From VXOZ01 sp965220045 (GTDB lineage: Bacteria; Chloroflexota; UBA11872; VXOZ01): a DNA stretch of 64,000 bases. The DNA is taken from positions 1 through 64,000 of the forward strand of contig OZ244803.1 in the NCBI GenBank assembly GCA_965220045.1, in the 5' to 3' direction. A model generated the notes under the pieces. That model worked only from the letters and a program-made list of their open reading frames with translations, searched no databases and was not told the DNA's origin. The translations under genes and the position numbers were made by a program. Below, one piece after another: positions 1 through 8,125 of this stretch; position 1 is the first letter of the stretch; the number at the start of each line of letters is the position of its first letter.

Positions 1-189
1 CCTTGGCTTCTCCATGGACCAGTTTTCGTACCTTTTCCGTGGTTTCCCGGCTGAAGGAGCGCTCGCCACAGCGCTCGCATACCGTAGACGGCACGCCGCC
101 AACGAGCACGAAGCGGCCTCTACTCGAAAGACTTCCTCCACCACTTCCCTGCGGCTCTCTTTCCCGCGACATACACCGCACGTAAACAT
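1..189 (-). pseudogene. YgiT-type zinc-finger antitoxin-like gene, frameshifted and cut by the window edge
   Basis: Reading from the ATG at 189, the first part carries a CGVC zinc-ligand pair (Cys4, Cys7). After about position 117 the recognisable sequence (a GGVPSTVCERCGE stretch with the second Cys pair, CERC) continues in another frame, which implies a one-base loss near 114-120. The two Cys-x2-Cys knuckles separated by about 30 residues are typical of YgiT/MqsA-type zinc-finger domains, which act as antitoxins. The start lies 2 bp after the stop of the DUF4258 gene, so the two form an operon. The 3' end lies outside the window. A sequencing indel is an alternative to real decay. Confidence 0.6.
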
Positions 190-191
190 CG

Positions 192-500
192 TCACCTTCT
201 CCTTGCGTAGTCTATCCACTCATTACTGTCCGGCTCGTAGAGCGTAACAATCCTGATTAGGGCCAAATCAGCGACGGATAGTTGAATGTGGAGAGGTCGT
301 CGCTCTTGCGTAAATCCCAAAACGAGCCAGGTTGGTCCATACTTGTCATCAGGATATTCCTCGACAATGATTGCGTTCGCGCCTGCTTCTCTAATATCTT
401 GTTCGCTGATGTTCCTTTCCACCGCACGCCGGAAAGCATGCTGGGAGAAGTCGTATTCGCCTACCCATAGTTGCTGGCGGACTTGCTCCAGAGTCTTCAC
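192..500 (-). CDS. DUF4258 domain protein, toxin-like
   Basis: This 102-residue protein has the DUF4258 pattern: an N-terminal helix, then a YDFSQHAFRRAVERNIS segment with His and Arg, then ILVEEYP- and PTWLVLGFT-like strands ending in an RIVTLYEPDSNEW strand. DUF4258 proteins often sit directly before a YgiT-type zinc-finger gene and are thought to be RelE/MqsR-like toxins. Here that partner follows after 2 bp but is frameshifted. The family call is fairly safe. Toxin activity is inferred from the pairing. Confidence 0.75.
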   Translation of the reverse strand: MKTLEQVRQQLWVGEYDFSQHAFRRAVERNISEQDIREAGANAIIVEEYPDDKYGPTWLVLGFTQERRPLHIQLSVADLALIRIVTLYEPDSNEWIDYARRR

Positions 501-562
501 TGCCCGTCATCGTCCTTCACAAGGAAGTAATGGTGGTTGCTGCGTCGCACTACCGGCGGCGC

Positions 563-1564
563 CTATGTATGCAACATGCTCTGTAATTCGTCCAAGAAGA
601 CTTGCTTCTGTTTCATTGTAAAGACTCTACAGCCATACTCTTGATCGAGCTTGGTCTGCTTGATTAAGTGTGCTATGTAGTTCTCAGTGGCGTATAGATC
701 TGAATATGGAAGGACTGTTGCGGCAATTTGGAAATCGTCAATCAGAGATGGTTCGGGCTCGCGGTCGGGGTAGTGAACAATGTCTGCTGCTCTAAGTTTG
801 GCGCAGATCGAGAGGAATGCCGCGTCAGCGAATTGAGAAGAGCTTAAGAATGCACCGATACCCTTCCCCTGATTGCAAATTGCCACTAAATTCGTGAATC
901 TGGTGAAGGCTTGCAGACCAATCACTTGATATAAGAGTTCCCAGTCCGAGGTAGTCAATCGCCCTTTAGTCATGGCTTCCACTGGTGTTTGGTGTAGCTC
1001 TCTGAATATCTGATGTCGGCCATATTCCACTTCATCTTTATAGCTCAGGCCCGCCTCTACTCTATCCTTCTTGAATTCACGGTGGTTGGACGTTTGCTTT
1101 CCGTCCCGAAGAGACCTATGCTCAACCGAATAGTCTATCGCGATCGGATGCTCTTCATTCTTGATCACTTGAGAAAACTGTACCGTGGCATCGGGACTTC
1201 TATTGAATGGCACTTGCCACCAAGGATGTAACGAGAAGTCTAGCCCAACGAACTCCAGAGATGCGCGTACAAGCTGGTTGTGATTAATTGGTACCCATGA
1301 ATTGAAGGTCAGTCCACGGCTAAACCACTCGGCAACGAATAAGAGCGGAGCGCGCAACTGCGTACTGAACGAAGACTCTGATCGGTGGAAAGTCGACGTA
1401 GGGCAAACCATCTTCCCCTCAGATACGCCTCTATGGATTGCTGAGGATAGGAGACGAAAGAAGCTAGTACTCTGGTTGGAGCGCACAATAGTCTGCGCCC
1501 TTGCAATCTCGCTTAGCCAATTCTGATCAAAATAAACAACAGGCTTACTGCCTCTTTTCTGCAT
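563..1564 (-). CDS. Hypothetical protein with PIN-like N-terminus
   Basis: This 333-residue protein has no family I recognise with certainty. It opens with VVYFDQNWLSEIAR, a strand followed by an Asp, which resembles the first acidic motif of PIN-like nuclease domains. Later acidic positions include an AAFLSICAKLRAADIVHYPD segment and IDDFQIAATVLPYSDL near residue 275, which could be the C-terminal PIN Asp motif. There is an AAGGA-like ribosome-binding site 7-8 bases before the ATG. The gene lies on the same strand as the DUF4258 pair but is separated by 62 bp. It could be a stress- or defence-related RNase; that is inference only. Confidence 0.55.
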   Translation of the reverse strand: MQKRGSKPVVYFDQNWLSEIARAQTIVRSNQSTSFFRLLSSAIHRGVSEGKMVCPTSTFHRSESSFSTQLRAPLLFVAEWFSRGLTFNSWVPINHNQLVRASLEFVGLDFSLHPWWQVPFNRSPDATVQFSQVIKNEEHPIAIDYSVEHRSLRDGKQTSNHREFKKDRVEAGLSYKDEVEYGRHQIFRELHQTPVEAMTKGRLTTSDWELLYQVIGLQAFTRFTNLVAICNQGKGIGAFLSSSQFADAAFLSICAKLRAADIVHYPDREPEPSLIDDFQIAATVLPYSDLYATENYIAHLIKQTKLDQEYGCRVFTMKQKQVFLDELQSMLHT

Positions 1565-1678
1565 GCAGAATCCTTTCTTGATAGATCAGCGCCTATTCCC
1601 CATTTTACTACTGGACACCAGCATTTAGCCCTCTTGGCGGGCGATCAATATGTGTCGATCCCTGCATTGCCTGCTCGC

Positions 1679-2071
1679 TTATCTCTGCCCCAGTTGCGCT
1701 TTGAATTGGGCGGTGTCGTAGTATTCGCGCCACTCGGTGATCTTGCCGTGGTGGCAGGTGATGAATACGCTGGCGGGGAGGCGGGCGGTGTTGCCGGTGA
1801 GGCGGTGGCGGCAGGAGAACTCCCACTCGCAGGCGGCGGTGTTGTCCTGGGCGACGAGCGCGCGCACTTCCAGGCGGATCTGGGCAAAGGCGCTGAAAAA
1901 CGCCGTGAGCGACTGGCGAATGGCGGGGATGCCGCTGAGCGTCTGTCCCGAGGCGCTGGTGAGCACGGCATTCGGCGCGAAGTCCTGCAGGATGGCCTCG
2001 ACGTCGGCGGCGTTCCAGGCGGCGGTCTGGTGTTCCAGTATGGCGTCGGGCGAGAGTGGGTTTGCAGGCAT
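1679..2071 (-). CDS. SnoaL-like / NTF2-fold protein
   Basis: The protein has 130 residues, the normal length for a single SnoaL-like (NTF2 superfamily) domain. The order is typical: an N-terminal helix (HQTAAWNAADVEAILQDFAP), an AVLTSASGQTLSG turn, the helix AIRQSLTAFFSAF, then long strands ending in GKITEWREYYD. The late GKITEWREYYD strand with Trp and paired Tyr is a strong family feature. The family includes small isomerases, hydrolases and orphan binding proteins, so no substrate can be named. The gene stands alone, upstream of the tRNA gene and on the same strand. Confidence 0.75.
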   Translation of the reverse strand: MPANPLSPDAILEHQTAAWNAADVEAILQDFAPNAVLTSASGQTLSGIPAIRQSLTAFFSAFAQIRLEVRALVAQDNTAACEWEFSCRHRLTGNTARLPASVFITCHHGKITEWREYYDTAQFKAQLGQR

Positions 2072-2218
2072 TGATGAGACTATCCTAAGAAAATGGAGTC
2101 TTGATATTGACGAACGTCAAGAGAAGAAAGTACCATTGAGTTGGTGAGAAAACATGATCACACTTCAGTTTGGCGGTTAGGCAGATGTCGCTGTACTGCA
2201 AAAGCTGAATGAGTGAGG

Positions 2219-2292
2219 TGCGCCGAGGGAGACTTGAACTCCCAACCTGGGGGTTATGAAACCCCCGCTCTATCCAGTTGAGCTACCGGCGC
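2219..2292 (-). tRNA. tRNA with anticodon CAU (Met, or Ile2 before lysidine modification)
   Basis: The minus strand folds as a 74-base cloverleaf. It has a 7-bp acceptor (GCGCCGG with TCGGCGC, closed by a G-U pair), discriminator A73, D stem GCTC/GAGC, anticodon loop TTCATAA, T stem GGGAG/CTCCC with a TTCAAGT loop, and no encoded CCA. The anticodon-stem pair at 31-39 is a T/C mismatch. The anticodon CAU fits elongator Met, but it also fits tRNA-Ile2, which TilS modifies. C4-G69, C5-G68 and U12-A23 are present, and as I recall these are among the TilS determinants. The assignment between the two is open. Confidence 0.9.
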
Positions 2293-2366
2293 ATATTCAG
2301 CACTAGGCTCGCGGCAACGGGCCTAGTGCTATTTTATGATACCTAAAGCAAGTCTCTACCTCCGCC

Positions 2367-3089
2367 TTACTCTACCTCTTCGGACTCATATGCCTGAACA
2401 CGATCGACTAGCTGCATAACGAATTCACGGTCACACTTGTCAAGATCGAAGACGTTTACATCGAGAGTCAACGTTAGTGATCCACCACTTTTTAGTTCCA
2501 ATGTTCTTAGACTTTGATTTGCGGGTTGACTAGCTGCTTCAGTTGGACGGACTTCATCAATCTCATTTGAAGCGCCGCTCGCTGACCTGCTACCAGTCTC
2601 TTTACGTGGCTTGGTTCCAGCACCCGCACGTCGGTTCCTTGCCTTCTTCTTTAGGGTGCTGGACAAAGGAATGTCCGCAAATTTGCATGCATTTATAAAA
2701 AAGGACACTGCCTTTCTCTTAGTTTGGGCTCCCCCACCAATGTCGGCAAAAGCTTCGTCGAGCATCCTAGGTGTAGCTCTTTGAAGATCAATGCTAAAGA
2801 CATTTGGGTAAGCGGAACGAAGTAGCTCGGCCAGAAGTTCCTTCCGATCGCCCTCATCTGCATTCACTAGCTCTTCAAGTTTCGGCAATGGTGTCTCGTC
2901 CTCCATCAGTTTTAAGAATCGCAAAGCTATCATCAAGTGCGAACCTACACTTCCTGAAAACTTTGTTCCCCAAAGGCTCCTGTCAAGTTGTGCTGGCACA
3001 CCAATTTCCTTGAGCCAATCCAATAGATTTACCAAGGACAAAAAACTTGCGTAAGGTGCCATAGGAACTGTGCCATTGGAACTCTGCAT
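2367..3089 (-). CDS. DUF5343 domain protein
   Basis: This is a 240-residue protein. The N-terminal ~140 residues show the DUF5343 layout: a PYASFLSLVNLLDWLKEIGVP helix-turn, a GSVGSHLMIALRFLKLM segment, and a late TKRKAVSFFINACKFADIPLS helix. A low-complexity Ser/Arg/Lys linker (about 145-185) follows, then a strand-rich tail (SLTLTLDVNVFDL) ending in acidic residues. Function is unknown in the family; an N-terminal winged-helix-like fold is plausible. The gene stands alone with its own 5' gap and may be accessory. Confidence 0.7.
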   Translation of the reverse strand: MQSSNGTVPMAPYASFLSLVNLLDWLKEIGVPAQLDRSLWGTKFSGSVGSHLMIALRFLKLMEDETPLPKLEELVNADEGDRKELLAELLRSAYPNVFSIDLQRATPRMLDEAFADIGGGAQTKRKAVSFFINACKFADIPLSSTLKKKARNRRAGAGTKPRKETGSRSASGASNEIDEVRPTEAASQPANQSLRTLELKSGGSLTLTLDVNVFDLDKCDREFVMQLVDRVQAYESEEVE

Positions 3090-3179
3090 TTGATATACTC
3101 CGTAGTAGCATAAGAAGGACGTATGTCCATATTACAAAGTTCGCAGATAAGAGTCAAGTGTTTTGTGGACAAAAGTAGA

Positions 3180-4205
3180 TTAGACGAAGTAGAGTAACGC
3201 GAGAACCGTGGCGGCCCAGAGCACTATGCTGGCCAGCAGCCAGGGATCGCGGAACAGGAGGGCTTCCGGGCTTTCGCCCTTGCCGGGGGTGCGCGCCAGC
3301 CGCAGATACCGGGCCAGGCCGAACGCGACGAAGGGGGCTGTGGCGATCAGCTTGGGGTTGCCGAACGTAGCCGGCGCGAAGAGCGTGTAGAGCACGTAGG
3401 CGACTGCCGTTGTCACGGCGATGCCCTGCAGCCAGCGGTCAAGCGAGGCCGTGGCGTAGCGCGCCAGATTGCGGCGGTGAGTAGCCGCTTGGGGGCCGAG
3501 CAGCGCCAGTTCGCTGCGGCGTTTTCCCACAATGACCAGCAGCGCCGCCAGCAGCGTGCAGAGATAGAGCCAGGGCGAAATGGGCGTGAGCACGGCGACG
3601 GCGCCCGCCGCGGCCCGCAGGAGAAAGCCGGACGCCACCAGCAGCACGTCGAGCAATACCACGTGTTTCAGCCACGTGCTGTAGGCGAGGTTCGCGGCCA
3701 CGTAGAGCGTCAGGATCGCGCCAAGCGGAAGCTGGACCAGGTATGCCCCAACGAGGGCGCAGCCGAGCAAAGCGACGGCGGCAATGAGCGCCACACTCAC
3801 GGGCAGTTCACCCGCCGCCAGCGGTCGCTGCCGTTTCAGCGGATGCGCGCGGTCTGCTGCCAGGTCGAGCATGTCGTTGACCAGATAGATGCCACCGCTT
3901 GCCAACACGAATAGCCCGAACGCCAGCACGCTGGCCCACACGGCGCCGGGGTCTGTGAGCTGCTGGGAGAAAATCACGCCCGCAAAGACGAGAGAGTTCT
4001 TTACCCACTGCTGCGGACGGGTGGAGCGCAGCACAGCGCCAGCAATGGAGGGCACCGAACCTGCGGCCGCGGCGTGCGGCGTGGCGGCGTGTGTTGGCAG
4101 GTCTGAAGCCTCGCCGGTCTTCTTTGGCGCGGCGGTGTTTTTCGCATGTGCGCCGGCCGCGCGTACTTGGCGGTCTACGTTGCGTGTAGAGGACTCACCG
4201 CTCAC
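3180..4205 (-). CDS. UbiA-family decaprenyl-phosphate phosphoribosyltransferase homologue
   Basis: This is a 341-residue polytopic membrane protein. After about 57 residues of Ala/Thr-rich sequence, the core begins with LRSTRPQQWVKNSLVF. It has the UbiA Asp motif NDMLDLAADRAHPLKR near residue 110, including the ADRAHPLK signature of DPPRS-type enzymes, and a second polar loop with GKRRSEL. Eight or nine hydrophobic segments follow, ending in LLYFV. DPPRS enzymes transfer 5-phosphoribose to decaprenyl phosphate for arabinan precursors. Outside Actinobacteria this subfamily is found in many phyla and the acceptor can differ. The long disordered N-terminus may mean the true start is later. Tandem repeats begin 7 bp upstream of the start. 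Confidence 0.75.
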   Translation of the reverse strand: MSGESSTRNVDRQVRAAGAHAKNTAAPKKTGEASDLPTHAATPHAAAAGSVPSIAGAVLRSTRPQQWVKNSLVFAGVIFSQQLTDPGAVWASVLAFGLFVLASGGIYLVNDMLDLAADRAHPLKRQRPLAAGELPVSVALIAAVALLGCALVGAYLVQLPLGAILTLYVAANLAYSTWLKHVVLLDVLLVASGFLLRAAAGAVAVLTPISPWLYLCTLLAALLVIVGKRRSELALLGPQAATHRRNLARYATASLDRWLQGIAVTTAVAYVLYTLFAPATFGNPKLIATAPFVAFGLARYLRLARTPGKGESPEALLFRDPWLLASIVLWAATVLALLYFV

Positions 4206-4211
4206 GCTAGA

Positions 4212-4687
4212 TTCTCCGTTAGCAGGTGAAGAGTCGCCCTCACCCTAACCCTCTCCCCCAGGAGAGGGAACAAAGCACTGGAGCGGCGATTAGGTGTACT
4301 GCTCACGGTAGCTTCTCCATTGGCGGGTGAAGAGTCGCCCTTACCCCCGTATCACGTACGGGGCAGGCTCTAACCCTCTTCCACGGGAGAGGGTACAAAG
4401 TCCGAGAGCGGACAGAGAATGCACGTATCACAGCGTGTTCTCCGTTAGCAGGTTAAGATTCACCCTCACCCCCGTATCACGTACGGGGTAGGCTCTAACC
4501 CTCTCCTCCGGGAGAGGGAATAAGGCCCGAGAGCGGACAGAGGATGCACGTTTCACAGCATGTTCTCCGTTGGCGGGTGAAGAGTCGCCCTCACCCCCGA
4601 AACACGTACGGGGCAGGCTCTAGCCCTTCTCCACGGGAGAGAGAATAACGCTCGGAGGTGGATAGAGAAAACGCTACTCACGACAGT
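4212..4687. repeat. Four tandem ~125-bp repeats with internal palindromes
   Basis: Units start with a TTCTCC(G/A)TT(A/G)GC(A/G)GG(T)TGAAGA-type motif at 4212, 4313, 4438 and 4563. Units 2-4 are spaced exactly 125 bp. Unit 1 is 101 bp because it lacks the ~24-bp ACGTACGGGG-containing block. Each unit holds an inverted pair of the CCCTCTCC...GGAGAGGG type and, except unit 1, a CCCGTATCACGTACGGG palindrome. Related single copies occur at 20486-20553, 35448-35480, 43830-43862, 60873-60950 and 61030-61073. The array lies between the transferase and tilS and slightly overlaps the end of tilS. Confidence 0.85.
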
Positions 4688-6246
4688 TCCTCGGACGGCA
4701 ACGGTGCGAGGCGCAGATGGAGTACCTGCCCTGTATTTTCCGTGATGCGGAAGCGGGCATCGATGCGGTGTCCCGCGACCCATACGATTCTATCGTCTTC
4801 AGTGACGACCAGCGGCACGCGGTCTCGCTGGCGCGCCGGTACGCGGGCGTCCACCAGAAAGTCCTGGAGTTTCTTCTCACCCGTGCATGCCCAATGGCAC
4901 GAAACGGTCCCCCGGCCGGCGCGTGCGCACAGCGAGCGGCCCGCCTGCCAAGCCAGCGTCAAGCCAGGCATTCATCACCGGGACATCCGGCGCGGAAGTC
5001 CGCCGCGCTTGGCGCGACGAGTGCGGCGTGAATGGCGCAGCCGAGCGGCACAACGTCCGTGCGGCCGGGCACGCAGAGCGTGATCGGCTCTTGGGATTGC
5101 TGCGCGGGCGCGTAGCCGATCCAGATGCCGTCGTGTTCGGCGCGGCAGTGCAGGCCGCCGGGGAGCATAGCCGTACCGCCGATCTTACCATTGCTTAACG
5201 TGGCCCGCGCGTTCGCAACGTGCTCATATTCCAGCCCTTGCACGTGCCCTGCCACTTGGGTCACGGCGGCACGCAATACCGCCGCTTGCAGGGCGGGCGG
5301 CGATTCGCGCCACGCGTCTCGATCCAAGAGCAACCCATCAAGGTTTGAGCGCGCATGGCGGCGCAGCCAGTCAGCCGCCATTGTCGTCAGGTACGCGTGG
5401 TCAGCTTCCAGCACGCGCGCGGTGCGGGCGAGCGTGCGCGCCACGGCGGGGTAACGGGTCTCCAGTAACGGAATAACGGCATGGCGCAGCCAGTTTCGTT
5501 GCGGGGTGGTGGTCTCGTTGCTGCTGTCCTCCCGGTACGGCAGGTTGTGGCGGGCGCAATAGGCCCGAAGGTCGGCGCGGGCCACGTTCAACAGCGGCCG
5601 GACCAGAGTGAGGGGCGGCTCGGACGCGCCGCGCGACTTTCCGCTATTCTCTTTACACTCCGCTAGATTCTGATGAGCATCCTCCACGTCGTCCGTGAGT
5701 TGCAGCGGACTGGCGTAGCGCATGCCCGCCAGCCCGCCGAGTCCGCTGCCCCGCAATAGGTGAAGTAGCACCGTTTCGGCCTGGTCGTCCTGATGGTGCG
5801 CGAGCGCGATGCAGCGCGCACCCACCGCGCGGGCACATGTGGCGAGCAGCCGATACCGGAGCCGCCGGGCGGTGTTTTCCGGCGAGGCCTGTTGCTTGCT
5901 GGGCCTGGGCAACGTCTATCGCTTGCACGGTGCAGGGCAAGCCATAGCGTGTCGCGAGTTGCACCACAAAGTCGGCATCCGCATCCGATTCCGCGCCCCG
6001 AAGCCGGTGATTCACGTGGGCGACGTGGAGTTGCCACCCGTGTGCCGGCGCAAGTTGCCGGAGGGCGTCCAGCAAAGCCACGGAATCCGCCCCGCCGGAG
6101 ACCGCCACGAGCACGGCGCTGCCGTCAGGCAGCAGGTTCTTGCTGCTGATGGTCTGCGCCATGGTCTCCAGTAGCGGATCAGACGGTGAACTCCGTTCCC
6201 GTCCCGTCTGCATTGCGACCCTTGGAGTGCTATCGTTGCTTGCCAT
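4678..6246 (-). pseudogene. tilS: tRNA(Ile)-lysidine synthase with three frameshifts
   Basis: TilS ligates lysine to C34 of tRNA-Ile2 so that it reads AUA. The PP-loop motif SGGADS is intact near the N-terminus. The downstream HHQDDQAET motif, the central helical domain and the C-terminal RTRRPGDRFVPLG...KKLQDFLVDA...VVWVAGHR-like domain are all present. They lie in successive reading frames, with switches near 5890-5905, 4995-5010 and 4884-4892. Each switch is a +1 (or -2) shift. Apart from these, coding conservation is high, so the damage is either recent or due to assembly errors. ATG at 6246 is preferred over upstream non-ATG starts. Confidence 0.8.
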
Positions 6247-6352
6247 GGTCACATGGTACCGCAAGCAGCCGAATGGTCAGCGAACGTAGTGCTCCGCCTG
6301 AAGGGTGTGCGTCGCATTTGGCTCGAAGGGGCGCTGGGACTGAACCGTTGTG

Positions 6353-6625
6353 TTGGGTGAACTGGCGCACGGCGAGAACTGAATGCCGTGGGCAGGAGGC
6401 CAAAAGGGGAGGGACTACGGGTGCTGTGAAACGGAATCCGTTCATCCTTCGACGGGCTCAGGACGAACGGAAACCGTTCATATTTTGACAAGCTCAGAGT
6501 TGGGTGAACTTGGCGCACGGCGAGAGCTGGATGCCGTGAGCAGGAGGCTAAGAGGGGAGGGACTACGGGTGTTGTGAGACGAAATCCGTTCATCCTTCGA
6601 CAGGCTCAGGACGAACGGATTCCGT
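6353..6625. repeat. Two direct copies of a 147-bp unit carrying CTTCGACAGGCTCAGG-type repeats
   Basis: A TTGGGTGAACTTGGCGCACGG-type start occurs at 6353 and again at 6500, giving a period of 147 bp and high similarity. Each copy ends with the CCTTCGACRGGCTCAGGACGAACGG module. The same module in variant form lies inside uvrA (14.7-14.95 kb) and at 41.3, 41.57, 63.12 and 63.25 kb. The 6265-6784 gap between tilS and dut holds no convincing gene. Confidence 0.8.
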
Positions 6626-6784
6626 CTCTATCTCGAGCGTTGCCGCTTCTCCCTGTTTCCACAAGAGGTAAACAATGCAGGGAGTTCTTAGCGTATCCCA
6701 TATGCAGAGGAGGCTGCGCGACGTATGTGTCGCGCAATACGATCGGCTAAAGAATCGCTTTACAAATGGGCTGGGACAAAGACG

Positions 6785-7216
6785 TCACTCGCCGGTGCTG
6801 CCAAAGCCGCCGCGATCGTCGGAGCCAAATCCAGGCACTTCTTCCCAGGCAACTCGAGGCGCCGGCAAAAGCAGCGCTTGGGCGATCCGTTCGCCGCGCT
6901 CCACGGTTACAGGCGCAGCGGTCACGTTATAGAAGAGGGCTTGGATCTCGTCGGAGTCGCCGCAGTAGTCCTGGTCGATGATGCCGATACCGTTCGCTTT
7001 CAGCAGTCCCTTGCGGATGGGCGTGCTGCTGCGGCTCGCCACGATGAGGGCGTATCCCGGGGGTACTTCTATCACCACGTTGCAGGGCACGCGCCCGGTC
7101 TGCCGCGGCAGGATAGTTACAGCGGTGCGGGCATAGAGGTCGAAGGCGACCGCGCCGGCGGTGGCGTAGCGCGGCAGCGGCAGCGAGGGATCGATGCGCT
7201 TGATGCGAACATTCAT
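6785..7216 (-). CDS. dut: dUTP diphosphatase
   Basis: This is a 143-residue trimeric-type dUTPase, which hydrolyses dUTP to dUMP and PPi. All five motifs are visible in order: AGAVAFDLYA, SRSSTPIRKGL, GIIDQDYCGD (with the uracil-stacking Tyr region), ERGERIAQAL and GFGSDDRGGFGSTG at the C-terminus. The start is set at MNVRIKRID (7216). This gives the usual family length and begins 17 bp after the stop of the upstream cell-division gene; the longer frame would overlap that gene. It is likely co-transcribed with the FtsB/DivIC-like gene. Confidence 0.9.
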   Translation of the reverse strand: MNVRIKRIDPSLPLPRYATAGAVAFDLYARTAVTILPRQTGRVPCNVVIEVPPGYALIVASRSSTPIRKGLLKANGIGIIDQDYCGDSDEIQALFYNVTAAPVTVERGERIAQALLLPAPRVAWEEVPGFGSDDRGGFGSTGE

Positions 7217-7233
7217 AGGGCCCAAGAGTTCTT

Positions 7234-7662
7234 TCACGTGAAGGTGCGCTTGAGCAGCGCTACCCATTCCAGAAAATACCCCCATTCCGCATCGTAGGCT
7301 GTTTCGGTCAACAGCGGGGGTTGCACCGGAACGCTGGTTCTTGCCAAGGCAGCGTCCGTACGATCGCCGTCGAGGGGCAGCAAGACCAGCTCTTCTCCCG
7401 GCTCTACCAGCCCCAGCCGCTCTTTGGCCATGGTGCGGATGTACGACACCGTGTTGCGGCGCGCCAGTTCATGCTGCAGGGCTTCGTTCTCCGCTTGGCG
7501 CGCGGCCAAGCGTTGCTCCAGCGCCAAGACCCGCTGGTTGACCTCATAGCTGTTGAGTACGCGGGCCGGGAAGCCGGTCAACGTCGCGGCAATGACCAAA
7601 CCCGCGATGAGCAGCACATACTTGGTTACACGGGCCGACGTCCGGTCATTGGGAAGTCGCAT
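7234..7662 (-). CDS. FtsB/DivIC-like septum formation initiator
   Basis: This 142-residue protein has a short cytoplasmic N-terminus, one membrane segment (about residues 15-32, VLLIAGLVIAATLTGF) and a coiled-coil (about 40-68, LALEQRLAARQAENEALQHE). A VSYIRTMAKERLGLVEPGEE segment follows, the conserved hallmark of FtsB/DivIC proteins. This family links early and late divisome proteins. The C-terminal tail of about 45 residues is longer than usual. It lies just upstream of dut on the same strand. Confidence 0.8.
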   Translation of the reverse strand: MRLPNDRTSARVTKYVLLIAGLVIAATLTGFPARVLNSYEVNQRVLALEQRLAARQAENEALQHELARRNTVSYIRTMAKERLGLVEPGEELVLLPLDGDRTDAALARTSVPVQPPLLTETAYDAEWGYFLEWVALLKRTFT

Positions 7663-8125
7663 GGTCTAGCGGTCTCGCGTAGGTGACGATGAGTGGGCCG
7701 GCTGGGCGGGCCGCAGGCCGCAGCCCATCCGCAGCGGCTGATGCATGCAGGCGCTTTTGTGTTCGTACCGTTTTTCGAGAGTGCGCATACAGCCGTTCCG
7801 GCAGAGATGTTCGCATGGCGTTGACGCCCCACGGGCGAGCCGATCAAGAGTGCCGTCAGGCACACCCAACGGCCTATGCGGCGCCAATCTCCTGGTCAGG
7901 CGCGGGCCGTCCGCCCGCCAATGGAGTCAAGGCTGACTGGATGATCGCTCGCTGGTGGAAAGCCATGACCGGTGCGGGGACACCCGCCTGCGCAAGGACA
8001 GGATAGCAAAAGCTCGGGGGAGACTGCTTGCTGGGGTTTGATTCTACCACATGCGGCAGTGCCGTGGGTACCGGAAACGCGTCGGTAGGGACGCCCCGCC
8101 GCTTCGTCGCGGCGTTAGGCTGCCG
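7663..8125. other. Intergenic region, nothing recognised
   Basis: This gap lies between the FtsB-like gene and the PEP-mutase family gene. Short frames exist (for example 7666-7887, minus), but they are rich in Arg, Pro and Cys and have no recognisable motif. I searched by eye for RNase P, tmRNA and riboswitch signatures and saw none. Confidence 0.5.

Noticed and set aside
7666..7887. Small Cys/Arg-rich frame between the FtsB-like and PEP-mutase genes
   Set aside because: No ribosome-binding site, no motif, and overlapping alternative frames of similar quality.
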